64,000 nucleotides of DNA from positions 51,098-115,097 of the forward strand of contig NZ_AQXX01000129.1 of the NCBI RefSeq assembly GCF_000376785.1, in the 5' to 3' direction. The notes under the pieces are model-generated. The model worked only from the letters and a program-made list of their open reading frames with translations, had not been told where the DNA came from and made no database searches. The number at the start of each line of letters is the position of its first letter. Within the stretch, counting starts at the first letter, position 1. The translations under genes and the position numbers were made by a program. Below, one piece after another: positions 47,850-55,141 of the stretch. This DNA is from Hahella ganghwensis DSM 17046 (lineage in GTDB: Bacteria > Pseudomonadota > Gammaproteobacteria > Pseudomonadales > Oleiphilaceae).

Positions 47850-48244
47850 TATCGTGCTCCAAAGGTGATAACACGATCAGATTTGAGCGTGGCATCCACT
47901 AGCTGACCCAGACCTGATAGCTCAAAGATATCGTCCAAAGAGTGCTGTTGGCGCTCATATCTTTGGGATTCCTGCTGATTAATGACCCCCCGTTTAATTC
48001 CAGCGCCAATACAGATCACCAGATCCATATTGTGCAGCTCCTTCAATTTACGCCAGGCGTCCGGCAGCAGATTGTCATCCTGAGGGGAAACTGCCAGGGA
48101 GGAGCCGTTCAGGGCTCCGTCGTGATAGAAAAATACACGATAAACGCTGTGCCCCATCGCCAGTGCCGACTTTATGAAGTGATAGGCAGAATAGGGGGCT
48201 TGGGAGGAGTGGGGGGCGCCATATACTACGATGCTGTAAATCAC
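47849..48244 (-). CDS. tusD: Sulfurtransferase complex subunit TusD
   Basis: Catalytic subunit of TusBCD that accepts persulfide from TusA. A GTG start is preferred, giving 131 residues beginning IYSIVVYGAPHSSQAPYSAY after the initiator. With this start the reactive cysteine in DLVICIGAGIKRG is residue 78, the same number as in E. coli TusD, and a GGAT sequence lies 7 nt upstream. A longer ATG start at 48277 would add 11 residues with no ribosome site and places it just 13 nt from the terminator. It begins the tus operon, which also includes tusC, tusB, tusE and probably trpD2. Confidence 0.9.
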   Translation of the reverse strand: MIYSIVVYGAPHSSQAPYSAYHFIKSALAMGHSVYRVFFYHDGALNGSSLAVSPQDDNLLPDAWRKLKELHNMDLVICIGAGIKRGVINQQESQRYERQQHSLDDIFELSGLGQLVDATLKSDRVITFGAR

Positions 48245-48287
48245 TGGAGGTATCCGCGTAAGTCCTGAGTTGGCCATCGGTTTGAGA

Positions 48288-48317
48288 AATAAAAAAGCCC
48301 GACGTTTGTCGGGCTTT
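48288..48317 (-). terminator. Intrinsic terminator after yccA
   Basis: On the minus strand, stem AAAGCCCGAC / GTCGGGCTTT with the loop AAAC is followed by a T-run. It lies between yccA and the tus operon, so transcription of tus likely needs readthrough or a promoter inside this short gap. Confidence 0.9.
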
Positions 48318-48352
48318 GATTATATCCTGAAAATCAGGTTATTGCCTGGGTA

Positions 48353-49054
48353 TCACTCGTCTCCGGCAAATGCCATCAGGATGTGAAGCAGGCTCATGAA
48401 TAAGTTGTAGATGGAGGCGTAAAGAGATACAGCCGCCAGAATGTAGTTTGTTTGACCGCCATGTACGATTGCACTGGTTTCGTAAAGGATTGCTGCAGAA
48501 GCAAACAATACGATTGCACCAGAGATCGCCAGAGCAAAGCCTGAGGACTCAATAAAGAAGCTGAGAACAACCGCGCCAACGATGACGCAGAATCCAACTA
48601 CCAGGAAGCTGGACAGGAAGCTGAAGTCTTTTTTGGTGGTCAGAACAAAGCCTGAAAGACCGAAAAATGCAAAAGCGGTTAGCCCCAGGGCGGTTGTGAC
48701 GGTCTCTGCCGCCCCCATGCTCAGGTAGGCGCCGACGATGGGGCCGATGGTCAGACCCAGAAGCCCGGTAAAGGCAAAAGCAAGGACCAAGCCCCAGACA
48801 CTATTGGCCACTTTGTGGATAACAAAGCTGATGACCAAGGCTCCGATGAAGGCTCCAAAATGCATAATGGGGTTGAAGGCCATTCCCATTGAAAGGTAGG
48901 CGGTAAAGGCTGAAAACGCCAAAGTCAGGCCTAGCAGCCAGTAGGTGTTTTTCAACACGTTTGCAGCGGTTGCCGAATCCACCTGAGTTGCGTGGCCACT
49001 CATAGGGTTGGCAACTGCTGACATGTTAGCGTTTTGAACGCGCCGGTTTTGCAT
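48353..49054 (-). CDS. yccA: Bax inhibitor-1/YccA family membrane protein
   Basis: Seven-helix inner-membrane protein of the BI-1 family, 233 residues. In E. coli YccA modulates FtsH; some BI-1 proteins are pH-sensitive calcium channels. Seen are the segment ANVLKNTYWLLGLTLAFSAFTAYL, GLLGLTIGPIVGAYLSMG, ALGLTAFAFFGLSGFVLTTKKDFSFLSSFL, and the C-terminal LYETSAIVHGGQTNYILAAVSLYASIYNLFMSLLHIL. Its position next to the tus operon and tRNA-Ser matches Pseudomonas from memory. Confidence 0.93.
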   Translation of the reverse strand: MQNRRVQNANMSAVANPMSGHATQVDSATAANVLKNTYWLLGLTLAFSAFTAYLSMGMAFNPIMHFGAFIGALVISFVIHKVANSVWGLVLAFAFTGLLGLTIGPIVGAYLSMGAAETVTTALGLTAFAFFGLSGFVLTTKKDFSFLSSFLVVGFCVIVGAVVLSFFIESSGFALAISGAIVLFASAAILYETSAIVHGGQTNYILAAVSLYASIYNLFMSLLHILMAFAGDE

Positions 49055-49398
49055 TAGATCCTCCCAGATTTCGATAATGCAGTTGAGGTTCGGTTTTATA
49101 CTAAATTGATAAACTCTGCTGTCTATAATAAGGGTACATGGAGTTATTTCAATGTTTTAAATACGTGTGCTTCCTAAATTCTGGTTAATTTTGTGTGACT
49201 CTGTCATGAAAATGGGGTGGGCCCTGGAGATAAGCTTCTCCCGAGGAAATATGCAGAAGTATTTTGGATAAGTATAAGTCATTGGGCCAGAAGTAGAGTG
49301 AGTTGCCTGCTTTTTACGCAGATTGATGAAAAATGGCTCATTTCGGGGAGGTTTTCGGTTGGTGTGTGAGAAGATTTGCCTGTAAGTGGGATCAACCG
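49055..49398. other. Intergenic region between yccA and the tRNA-Ser promoter
   Basis: About 340 nt without a supportable gene. A 97-codon minus-strand frame here has no recognisable domain and no ribosome site and is dismissed. The left part must hold the yccA promoter (GGGAGGA-like site about 5-10 nt before its start). No repeat was seen. Confidence 0.5.
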
Positions 49399-49426
49399 TT
49401 GACAGTAAAAAAAATATGAGTATCAT
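49399..49426 (+). promoter_or_regulatory. Sigma-70 promoter of tRNA-Ser
   Basis: TTGACA (-35) and TATCAT (-10) with a 16-nt spacer of mostly A residues. A GC-rich stretch GCTCGC follows directly after -10, a discriminator typical of stable-RNA promoters under stringent control. The tRNA begins 32 nt after the -10 box. Confidence 0.75.
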
Positions 49427-49458
49427 GCTCGCTCGTGTCTCAGCAGACACATCCTGAC

Positions 49459-49549
49459 GGTGAGCTGGCTGAGTGGTTGAAAGCAGCGGTCTTGAAAACC
49501 GCCGTGGGTTAATAGCCCACCCGGGGTTCGAATCCCTGGCTCACCGCCA
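49459..49549 (+). tRNA. tRNA-Ser (anticodon UGA)
   Basis: A 91-nt tRNA including encoded CCA. The acceptor stem is GGTGAGC with GCTCACC and discriminator G. The anticodon stem GCGGT/ACCGC carries loop CTTGAAA with TGA at 49493-49495. The long variable arm GTGGGTTAATAGCCCAC is diagnostic of class II (Ser/Leu), and the T-arm GGGGTTCGAATCCCT is canonical. UGA reads UCN serine codons. tRNA-Ser genes are common integration sites; accessory genes lie downstream here. Confidence 0.97.
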
Positions 49550-49941
49550 CTTCTTTTTCTGAATTCTCAGATCTTTACCCCTCCATTAAATTTACGTCGA
49601 TTCCTAGGGTCCAGGCGAATTTCATAGTTGATTGTTTGCTTATTGCTTTGTGATTGTTAGATTGCCTTTTTGTTTAACAGAAAAGTCTATCTGACCGCTT
49701 AGGATTTTTGATAGTCTGTCACTAATTTCTCTGATGGGTAAATAATCCCAAAAGATAGGGTGATAAACAGGGTCTTTCTTGAGATAGCTTCTGTGATTTC
49801 AAAGGGTTTTTGATAATTCCCCTGTCGAAGTTGGGCGCAATTGTCTATCCTCCAGGTAATAACTAAAAAGATAACTGACTGAAAGGATTGGAATCTTTAG
49901 TCGTGAGTAGATGGCTGGGAAACCTTGGTGACAACCAGTAG
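49550..49941. other. Non-coding region after tRNA-Ser
   Basis: 392 nt without a gene, AT-rich with many T-runs. I found no second copy of the tRNA 3' end and no integrase. A clear ribosome site for the following gene is lacking. It must include the promoter of the YfiR-kinase unit. Confidence 0.45.
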
Positions 49942-50484
49942 ATGATCTTCAGAACAAGACGACCAGGCTGGCTAACAAAATCTCTTATTATCCTGTTGAT
50001 GCTTGTATTCGGGGGAAATTGCTATGCCCGTTCGGAATACGAGATCAAAGCAGCGTACCTTTATAACTTTATTAAGTTTGTTTCCTGGACCAGCCAGTCG
50101 GTAGAAGCGGCTGGCGAAATCAATGTCTGCATCCTGGGGAAGGACCCATTCCAGGAACTGATTGATCCTATCAACGGTAAGAAAATTCAGGGAAAACCTA
50201 TCAAGCTGTTTAAGTTTGAGTCCATGAAGGTGGCCCCCAGCTGTACTGTCATCTTTATCAGTTCTTCTGAACGCAAAGGATTTGAAAATATCTTAATGAC
50301 TCCCGCACTGGAGCATGCACTGACGGTTAGTGATATTGAGGATTTCGCAAAAAGTGGAGGGATGATTGGATTTGTGCAGGTTGGCAACGTAATCCGATTT
50401 GAGATTAATCTGGACAGTGCCAGGAAGTCTGGTGTCGACATCAGCTCAAAGCTTCTTGAGTTGGCGCAGGAGGTGTATCAATGA
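49942..50484 (+). CDS. YfiR family (DUF4154) periplasmic protein
   Basis: A 180-residue periplasmic protein of the YfiR type. The signal peptide is KSLIILLMLVFGGNCYA (cleavage near residue 29). The mature part begins RSEYEIKAAYLYNFIKFVSW, the family hallmark, then INVCILGKDPF, VIFISSSER and FAKSGGMIGFVQVGNVIRFEINLDSARKSGVDISSKLLELA. In Pseudomonas and E. coli YfiR represses the diguanylate cyclase YfiN through its periplasmic sensor domain. Here the next gene is a histidine kinase with a sensor of the same type, 15 nt downstream, so YfiR may control that kinase. Only two cysteines are seen in the mature part, fewer than in YfiR itself. Confidence 0.88.
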   Translation: MIFRTRRPGWLTKSLIILLMLVFGGNCYARSEYEIKAAYLYNFIKFVSWTSQSVEAAGEINVCILGKDPFQELIDPINGKKIQGKPIKLFKFESMKVAPSCTVIFISSSERKGFENILMTPALEHALTVSDIEDFAKSGGMIGFVQVGNVIRFEINLDSARKSGVDISSKLLELAQEVYQ

Positions 50485-50499
50485 GGCTGAGGTACTGAA

Positions 50500-51936
50500 A
50501 TGACCTGGTCAAAATTACCAATAAAAACAAAGCTGATACTGCTGACCTTTATCACCAGTGTATTTGGTATTCTGATTCTGAGTGCCAGCCTGATTTGGTA
50601 CGAAAACCTGACATATCGGCAACAGATCAGCCAGGAATTGAATGTTATCGGTAATATGCTGGCGGATCGTAGTAACGCTGCTCTGGTATTCGGAGATGTA
50701 TCCCAGCTTAAGGATAATATCAACAGTCTAAAATTGAGGGAATCCATTACTCTTGGCTGCATCTATAACGAGAAAAATCAGGTCCTCGCCACTTTTTCCC
50801 GTTCCGGGAAGTTGGGCTGTCCGGACAAACCCCGCTCGACGTCTGGTGTTTTCGAGGATGATCACTTTTATACAGTTCAGGATATCATGCTGGATGGAGA
50901 GGTTATTGGAAGGCTGTATATAGAATCCACTCTCGAAGAACTTAGGCGCCACCTGCAGAACTATGTTGCCACAGCGACAATTGTCTCTGCTTTGGCGGTG
51001 CTGGGCCTTCTCATTATTTCCGCCATCCTGCAACGCACCGTGACCACGCCGCTGCTTCACTTGTCTGAAACCGCGACCAGAATTGCCAATGACAAGAATT
51101 ATCGACTTCGTGCAGAGTTGGAAAGCTTTGATGAAATAGGGGAGTTGACCAAATCGTTCAACGCGATGCTGGAAACCATCGAATACCAGAATAAGGAAAT
51201 TCTCAAAAGTTATGGCAGCCTTGAGAGGCAGGTGGAAATCCGAACCGCAGAGCTGAAAGCGGCCAATCAGGAGCTGGAAGCCTTCAGTTATTCAGTTTCG
51301 CACGATTTACGGCAACCGTTGCGGGCGATAGACGGGTACAGCGAAGCCATTGCTGAGGACTGTAGCGAAAAGCTGGATGAGCTGGCTGTAGAGTACCTGG
51401 GTAGGATTCGATCCGCTAGCGGCCGTATGAGTATGCTCATCGATAGCATGCTGACATTGTCCCGGGTTACCCGACACAAGCTTGACTGTGAAGAGGTCGA
51501 TTTGAGTCAGATAGTGGAAGGAATAGCTTCTGAGCTCAGATCTGCTCATCCTAATAGAGATGTGACGATGACAATCGCGCCGAATGTGAAAGCCAAGGGG
51601 GATGAAAGGTTGCTTCACATTGCCTTGTCGAATCTAGTTGAAAATGCCTGGAAATATTCGTCCAAAAAGGAAAGTGCGCATATTGAGTTCGGCGTTATCA
51701 ATAAGCGCGAGGGAGCGGTATATTTTGTGAAAGATGATGGGGCCGGCTTTGACATGAAATATGCCGACAGGCTGTTTGTCGCTTTTAACAGATTGCATAC
51801 TCCATCAGAGTTTGAGGGAAGTGGTATTGGTCTGGCGACAGTATTCCGGATTATTACTCGCCACCGGGGGCGGATTTGGGCAGAATCTGAACCGTCAAGG
51901 GGTAGTACCTTCTATTTTACCCTGAATGTACAGTAG
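50500..51936 (+). CDS. Sensor histidine kinase with CHASE8-type periplasmic domain
   Basis: Two-component sensor of 478 residues. It has an N-terminal membrane helix (about 9-29), a periplasmic domain of about 120 residues resembling CHASE8 (LNVIGNMLADRSNAALVFGDVSQLKDNI, LGCIYNEKNQVLATF), a second helix (about 148-170) and a HAMP linker. The kinase core has the H-box FSYSVSHDLRQPLRAIDGYSEA, N-box LSNLVENAWKYS and G-boxes DDGAGFDM and GSGIGLATV. The CHASE8 domain also occurs in YfiN, whose partner YfiR is encoded just upstream here. The likely output is the response regulator gene 335 nt downstream, by inference. Confidence 0.9.
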   Translation: MTWSKLPIKTKLILLTFITSVFGILILSASLIWYENLTYRQQISQELNVIGNMLADRSNAALVFGDVSQLKDNINSLKLRESITLGCIYNEKNQVLATFSRSGKLGCPDKPRSTSGVFEDDHFYTVQDIMLDGEVIGRLYIESTLEELRRHLQNYVATATIVSALAVLGLLIISAILQRTVTTPLLHLSETATRIANDKNYRLRAELESFDEIGELTKSFNAMLETIEYQNKEILKSYGSLERQVEIRTAELKAANQELEAFSYSVSHDLRQPLRAIDGYSEAIAEDCSEKLDELAVEYLGRIRSASGRMSMLIDSMLTLSRVTRHKLDCEEVDLSQIVEGIASELRSAHPNRDVTMTIAPNVKAKGDERLLHIALSNLVENAWKYSSKKESAHIEFGVINKREGAVYFVKDDGAGFDMKYADRLFVAFNRLHTPSEFEGSGIGLATVFRIITRHRGRIWAESEPSRGSTFYFTLNVQ

Positions 51937-52271
51937 ATCTTGATGTCAGTGGTTAATGGTCATACAGCAGGGAGTGATATTGAGCTTGGGAACTACAAAT
52001 AAAAGTTGTATAAAACACTCTGTTAAGCCTAGACTTCATGGAAGCAGGAAAGTTGATCAGGCCCAAAAGAAAAGGTTAATTAGTCCACGTGTTATAAAAA
52101 GTTGGCTCTTGGTACTGGCGCAAATCAAGACAAAGAGTTAACTTTATAGATGACTGACTTAATTGAACTTTTGATGCTTTATCACTGAATGGAAAACAGT
52201 GGGTTTGTTAGTCTATTGGCAATACAAGCATCGAGCGTGTAGCAGGTATCCGCTAAATAAGACCTAAAAAC
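51937..52271. other. Intergenic region between kinase and response regulator genes
   Basis: 335 nt. A 61-codon frame inside it has low-complexity basic composition and no ribosome site and was rejected. No hairpin terminator was found after the kinase gene, so readthrough into the downstream gene is possible. Nothing else seen. Confidence 0.45.
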
Positions 52272-53999
52272 ATGTCGTTATACAACATGCAAGCCGCGAT
52301 GAAGGAACAAAGAGTTACCGACAAGCTTAGGGTACTGGTCGTTGACGATTCGGAAGACGATGTATTCCTATTAATTCGAGAGCTCCGTAAAGGCGGAATT
52401 ATCCCAGAGTATCTGCGTGTCGATTCTGAGCCAAAGCTGAGACAGGCACTCAAAAAATCCTGGGATATTGTGATTACTGACCACAATATGCCTGGTTTCT
52501 CCTCTGAAGAAGCCCTTGAAGTCGTCAAGAGTGAGGGGCTTGATACCCCTGTAATTATCGTATCCGGCACCATTGGTGAGGATATTGCCGTGCGTGCGAT
52601 GAAAGCTGGCGCGCACGATTACATTATGAAAGACAATCTTGCCCGTCTGTTGCCGGCGATTCAGAGGGAGCTTAAAGAAGCGGGAGTTCGTTACGCGAGA
52701 AAGCAGGCGGAACAGTCTCTGCATCATATGGCTTACCATGACAGCCTGACGGATCTGGTGAATCGTCGCGAGTTTGATCGACGCCTGAGATCAGCGCTGG
52801 TGAGCAGTAAAGAGCGTGGTCTGGTGCACATGCTGCTTTACCTTGATCTGGACCAGTTCAAAATCATTAATGATACCTGTGGCCATATCGCTGGCGACGA
52901 ACTGCTCAAACAAATCGCGAGAATCCTTTCCAGGCATATCCGGGAAAGCGACACTCTGGCGCGTCTCGGTGGCGATGAATTTGGTATTCTGTTGGAAAGC
53001 TGCAATAAGCAGCATGCGGTTGAATTAGCGGAAACACTAAAGGAAGAGGTTAGGGGGTTTAAATTCGTTTGGGACAATACTCCCTTTGTGGTCAGTCTGA
53101 GTATCGGAATCGTTCAGATCACCAAGGCCTATAGTAATGCCACCGAAATTTTAAGCCATGCGGATATTGCCTGTTATGCCGCCAAGGATCGAGGACGTAA
53201 TACCGTTCAGATCTATCAAGTCCAGGATACGGACATGCAACGCCGCCATAGCGAGATGCAATGGACAAGCCGCTTGCGGATGGCGTTAGAGCAGAACCAG
53301 TTGTTTCTTTGCCATCAGCCGATGGCATGCCTCTCTGATGAAGTGTCAGATGATCACCACACAGAATTTTTGCTGAGGCTGCGGGATGGAGAGGAAGTCG
53401 TACAGCCTGGTGCCTTTATACCCGCCGCTGAGCGTTACAATATGATGCCACTGATTGATCTCAGGGTCATCGAACTGGTATTTCAGTATCTGGCGGACTC
53501 TGGAAAAGGTTACGAAGATAAGGGGACCTATTTCGTCAATTTATCTGGTAACTCTCTGAGTGACGACCAGTTTTTTGCCAGGATCCGAGAGCTTCTCAAT
53601 CAGTACAAGATCAGACCTGAACGTATTTGTTTTGAGATTACTGAAACCGCTGCGATCGCCCACCTTTCAGATGCTGTTGAGTTTATTCGGGAAATCCGTG
53701 ATGAAGGGTTCAAGTTTGCGCTGGACGATTTTGGCTGCGGAATGAGTTCCTTCTCCTACCTGAAAACCATTCCAGTGGATTTCCTGAAAATCGACGGTGG
53801 CTTCGTCCGCAATATGCTAAATGATCCTATTGATGTCAGTATTGTGGATGCATGTAATAAGATCGGCCATGCGGTCGGCCTGAAAACCATCGCTGAGTTT
53901 GTTGAAAGTGATGCCATCAAGGATAGGCTGAAGGAGATGGGAATTGATTTTGCTCAGGGATATGCTATTGCCAAACCCAAGCCGCTGAATATGGAATAA
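52272..53999 (+). CDS. Response regulator with GGDEF and EAL domains
   Basis: A 575-residue c-di-GMP enzyme with a receiver domain. The receiver has LVVDDSEDD, phosphoacceptor Asp70 in VITDHNMPG and VSGTIGED. The GGDEF domain (about 150-310) has the intact RLGGDEFGILLE motif near 233. The EAL domain (about 335-570) has EFLLRL in place of EALLRW, and keeps FEITETAAI, the LDDFGCGMSS pair, LKIDGGFV and the terminal FAQGYAIAKP, so most metal- and general-base residues are retained. Both activities are possible. The receiver suggests control by the adjacent CHASE8 kinase. A variant of the classical YfiN output thus seems to exist here through phosphorelay. Confidence 0.9.
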   Translation: MSLYNMQAAMKEQRVTDKLRVLVVDDSEDDVFLLIRELRKGGIIPEYLRVDSEPKLRQALKKSWDIVITDHNMPGFSSEEALEVVKSEGLDTPVIIVSGTIGEDIAVRAMKAGAHDYIMKDNLARLLPAIQRELKEAGVRYARKQAEQSLHHMAYHDSLTDLVNRREFDRRLRSALVSSKERGLVHMLLYLDLDQFKIINDTCGHIAGDELLKQIARILSRHIRESDTLARLGGDEFGILLESCNKQHAVELAETLKEEVRGFKFVWDNTPFVVSLSIGIVQITKAYSNATEILSHADIACYAAKDRGRNTVQIYQVQDTDMQRRHSEMQWTSRLRMALEQNQLFLCHQPMACLSDEVSDDHHTEFLLRLRDGEEVVQPGAFIPAAERYNMMPLIDLRVIELVFQYLADSGKGYEDKGTYFVNLSGNSLSDDQFFARIRELLNQYKIRPERICFEITETAAIAHLSDAVEFIREIRDEGFKFALDDFGCGMSSFSYLKTIPVDFLKIDGGFVRNMLNDPIDVSIVDACNKIGHAVGLKTIAEFVESDAIKDRLKEMGIDFAQGYAIAKPKPLNME

Positions 54000-54008
54000 A
54001 TGAGACAG

Positions 54009-54067
54009 GCCACTCTGATTCAAAGAAACAGTATTTAAAGTCAGTCTCGGTTTTAGAGCAGAGTGGC
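54009..54067. repeat. 9-bp perfect inverted repeat between GGDEF-EAL and SDR genes
   Basis: GCCACTCTG at 54009-54017 and CAGAGTGGC at 54059-54067, 41 nt apart. It is flanked by the ends of two convergent genes, so it may form a long-loop terminator. No direct T-run follows. Confidence 0.45.
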
Positions 54068-54074
54068 TAAGTAT

Positions 54075-54827
54075 TTACTGGGCTGTATAAGCTCCATCTA
54101 CGGAAATGGCTTGGCCGCTTATATAGCTGGCGGACTCAGATAGTAACCAGCATACAGTTTCGGCCACTTCATTCTGAGTTCCAAGTCTTCGCATGGGGTG
54201 GAGAGATTTTGCGTACTCCATTACATCCGGGTTGCTCAAAGCTTCTTCATTCCCTGGTGTAGGAATCCATGCAGGACAAACTGCGTTCACTCGAATATTT
54301 TTATCTGCATACTCCAAAGCTGCTGCTTTAGTTAGTCCAATCACCCCGTGGTTGGAAGAAACATAGGCGGATACTCCCATGCCGGTGGCGACCTGTCCGT
54401 AAATGGACGACATATTGACGATCCCTCCTCCAGTGGATGAAAGCATGGCTGGAATCTGGTATTTCATGCTCAACCAAATTCCCTTTAAGTTAATATCCAT
54501 GACTCTGTTCCAGTTTGCTTCTGTTAACTCTGTAAGTGAGCCAATTGGTTCGGATACACCTGCGTTGTTAAACGCTAAGTCTAACCGTCCAAATTTCTCT
54601 ACAATACATTCAACAGCTGACTTGACCTCGACTTCTTTGGCAACATCGGCCTTGATGAAAACCCCAGTCCCACCCAGTTGATTAATTTGATTAGCTACGG
54701 CCTCACCTTCGCTTTGTCGTCGTGCCACTACTGCAACCTTGGCTCCGCAATCTGCGAATCTTAGAGCAGCAGTTCTTCCAATGCCTGAACTTGCACCCGT
54801 CACCATGACTACTTTGTTATCCAGCAT
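54075..54827 (-). CDS. Short-chain dehydrogenase/reductase with altered catalytic motif
   Basis: SDR-fold protein of 250 residues. It shows the NAD(P)-binding TGASSGIGR (10-18), NNAG (87-90), catalytic Ser near 140-141 in VNMSSIYG and Tyr155 in SAYVSSNHGVIGLTK. The conserved catalytic lysine of YxxxK, expected at residue 159, is Asn here (codon AAC; 54351-54353 on the plus strand). The C-terminal SVDGAYTAQ is of the classical type. The enzyme may therefore be impaired or act differently. Position 102 Thr/Leu gives no cofactor preference that I can defend. The gene is convergent with the GGDEF-EAL gene and divergent from the TonB receptor. Confidence 0.88.
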   Translation of the reverse strand: MLDNKVVMVTGASSGIGRTAALRFADCGAKVAVVARRQSEGEAVANQINQLGGTGVFIKADVAKEVEVKSAVECIVEKFGRLDLAFNNAGVSEPIGSLTELTEANWNRVMDINLKGIWLSMKYQIPAMLSSTGGGIVNMSSIYGQVATGMGVSAYVSSNHGVIGLTKAAALEYADKNIRVNAVCPAWIPTPGNEEALSNPDVMEYAKSLHPMRRLGTQNEVAETVCWLLSESASYISGQAISVDGAYTAQ

Positions 54828-55141
54828 AACTGGTTGCCTCCTTTGATCGGAATTTAAATACTAGAGTATAGACTGAAGTTGATAACGAGGGTGGGACGCG
54901 GCTGTAGGACGACAACTTTAAGACAATGAATGTACAGTGCGGAGGTAGACTGAACGATAGGGATTGTCTTGATTTGATTAACGTTATATCGTAAAGCTAA
55001 TCAAGCATCTGTATTAAAAGGGAAAAATTGTTTCGCACAATTTGGGAACAACTGCTACGCTTTAATTCAGATAAAATAATTTTAATAATAACATCTATTG
55101 ATGTGCTCCCTTGTAGGATACCTAGACGGCGCCGTTACACC
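54828..55141. promoter_or_regulatory. Divergent control region SDR/TonB receptor
   Basis: 314 nt. A TTG-initiated in-frame extension of the receptor begins at 55028 but lacks a signal peptide and is not used. The region is AT-rich. No cobalamin riboswitch or clear Fur box was found; an AATAATTTTAATAATAA stretch near 55075 is AT-rich but not a good match. Confidence 0.35.

Noticed and set aside
49157..49450. 97-codon minus-strand frame before tRNA-Ser
   Set aside because: It overlaps the tRNA promoter, has no ribosome site and no recognisable domain.
51956..52141. 61-codon plus-strand frame between kinase and regulator genes
   Set aside because: Low-complexity basic product, no ribosome site, no domain.
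55060..55100. Fur box before the TonB receptor
   Set aside because: AT-rich sequence does not fit the consensus well enough.
55028..55141. TTG-initiated extension of the TonB receptor
   Set aside because: It lacks a signal peptide, whereas the ATG at 55142 begins one.
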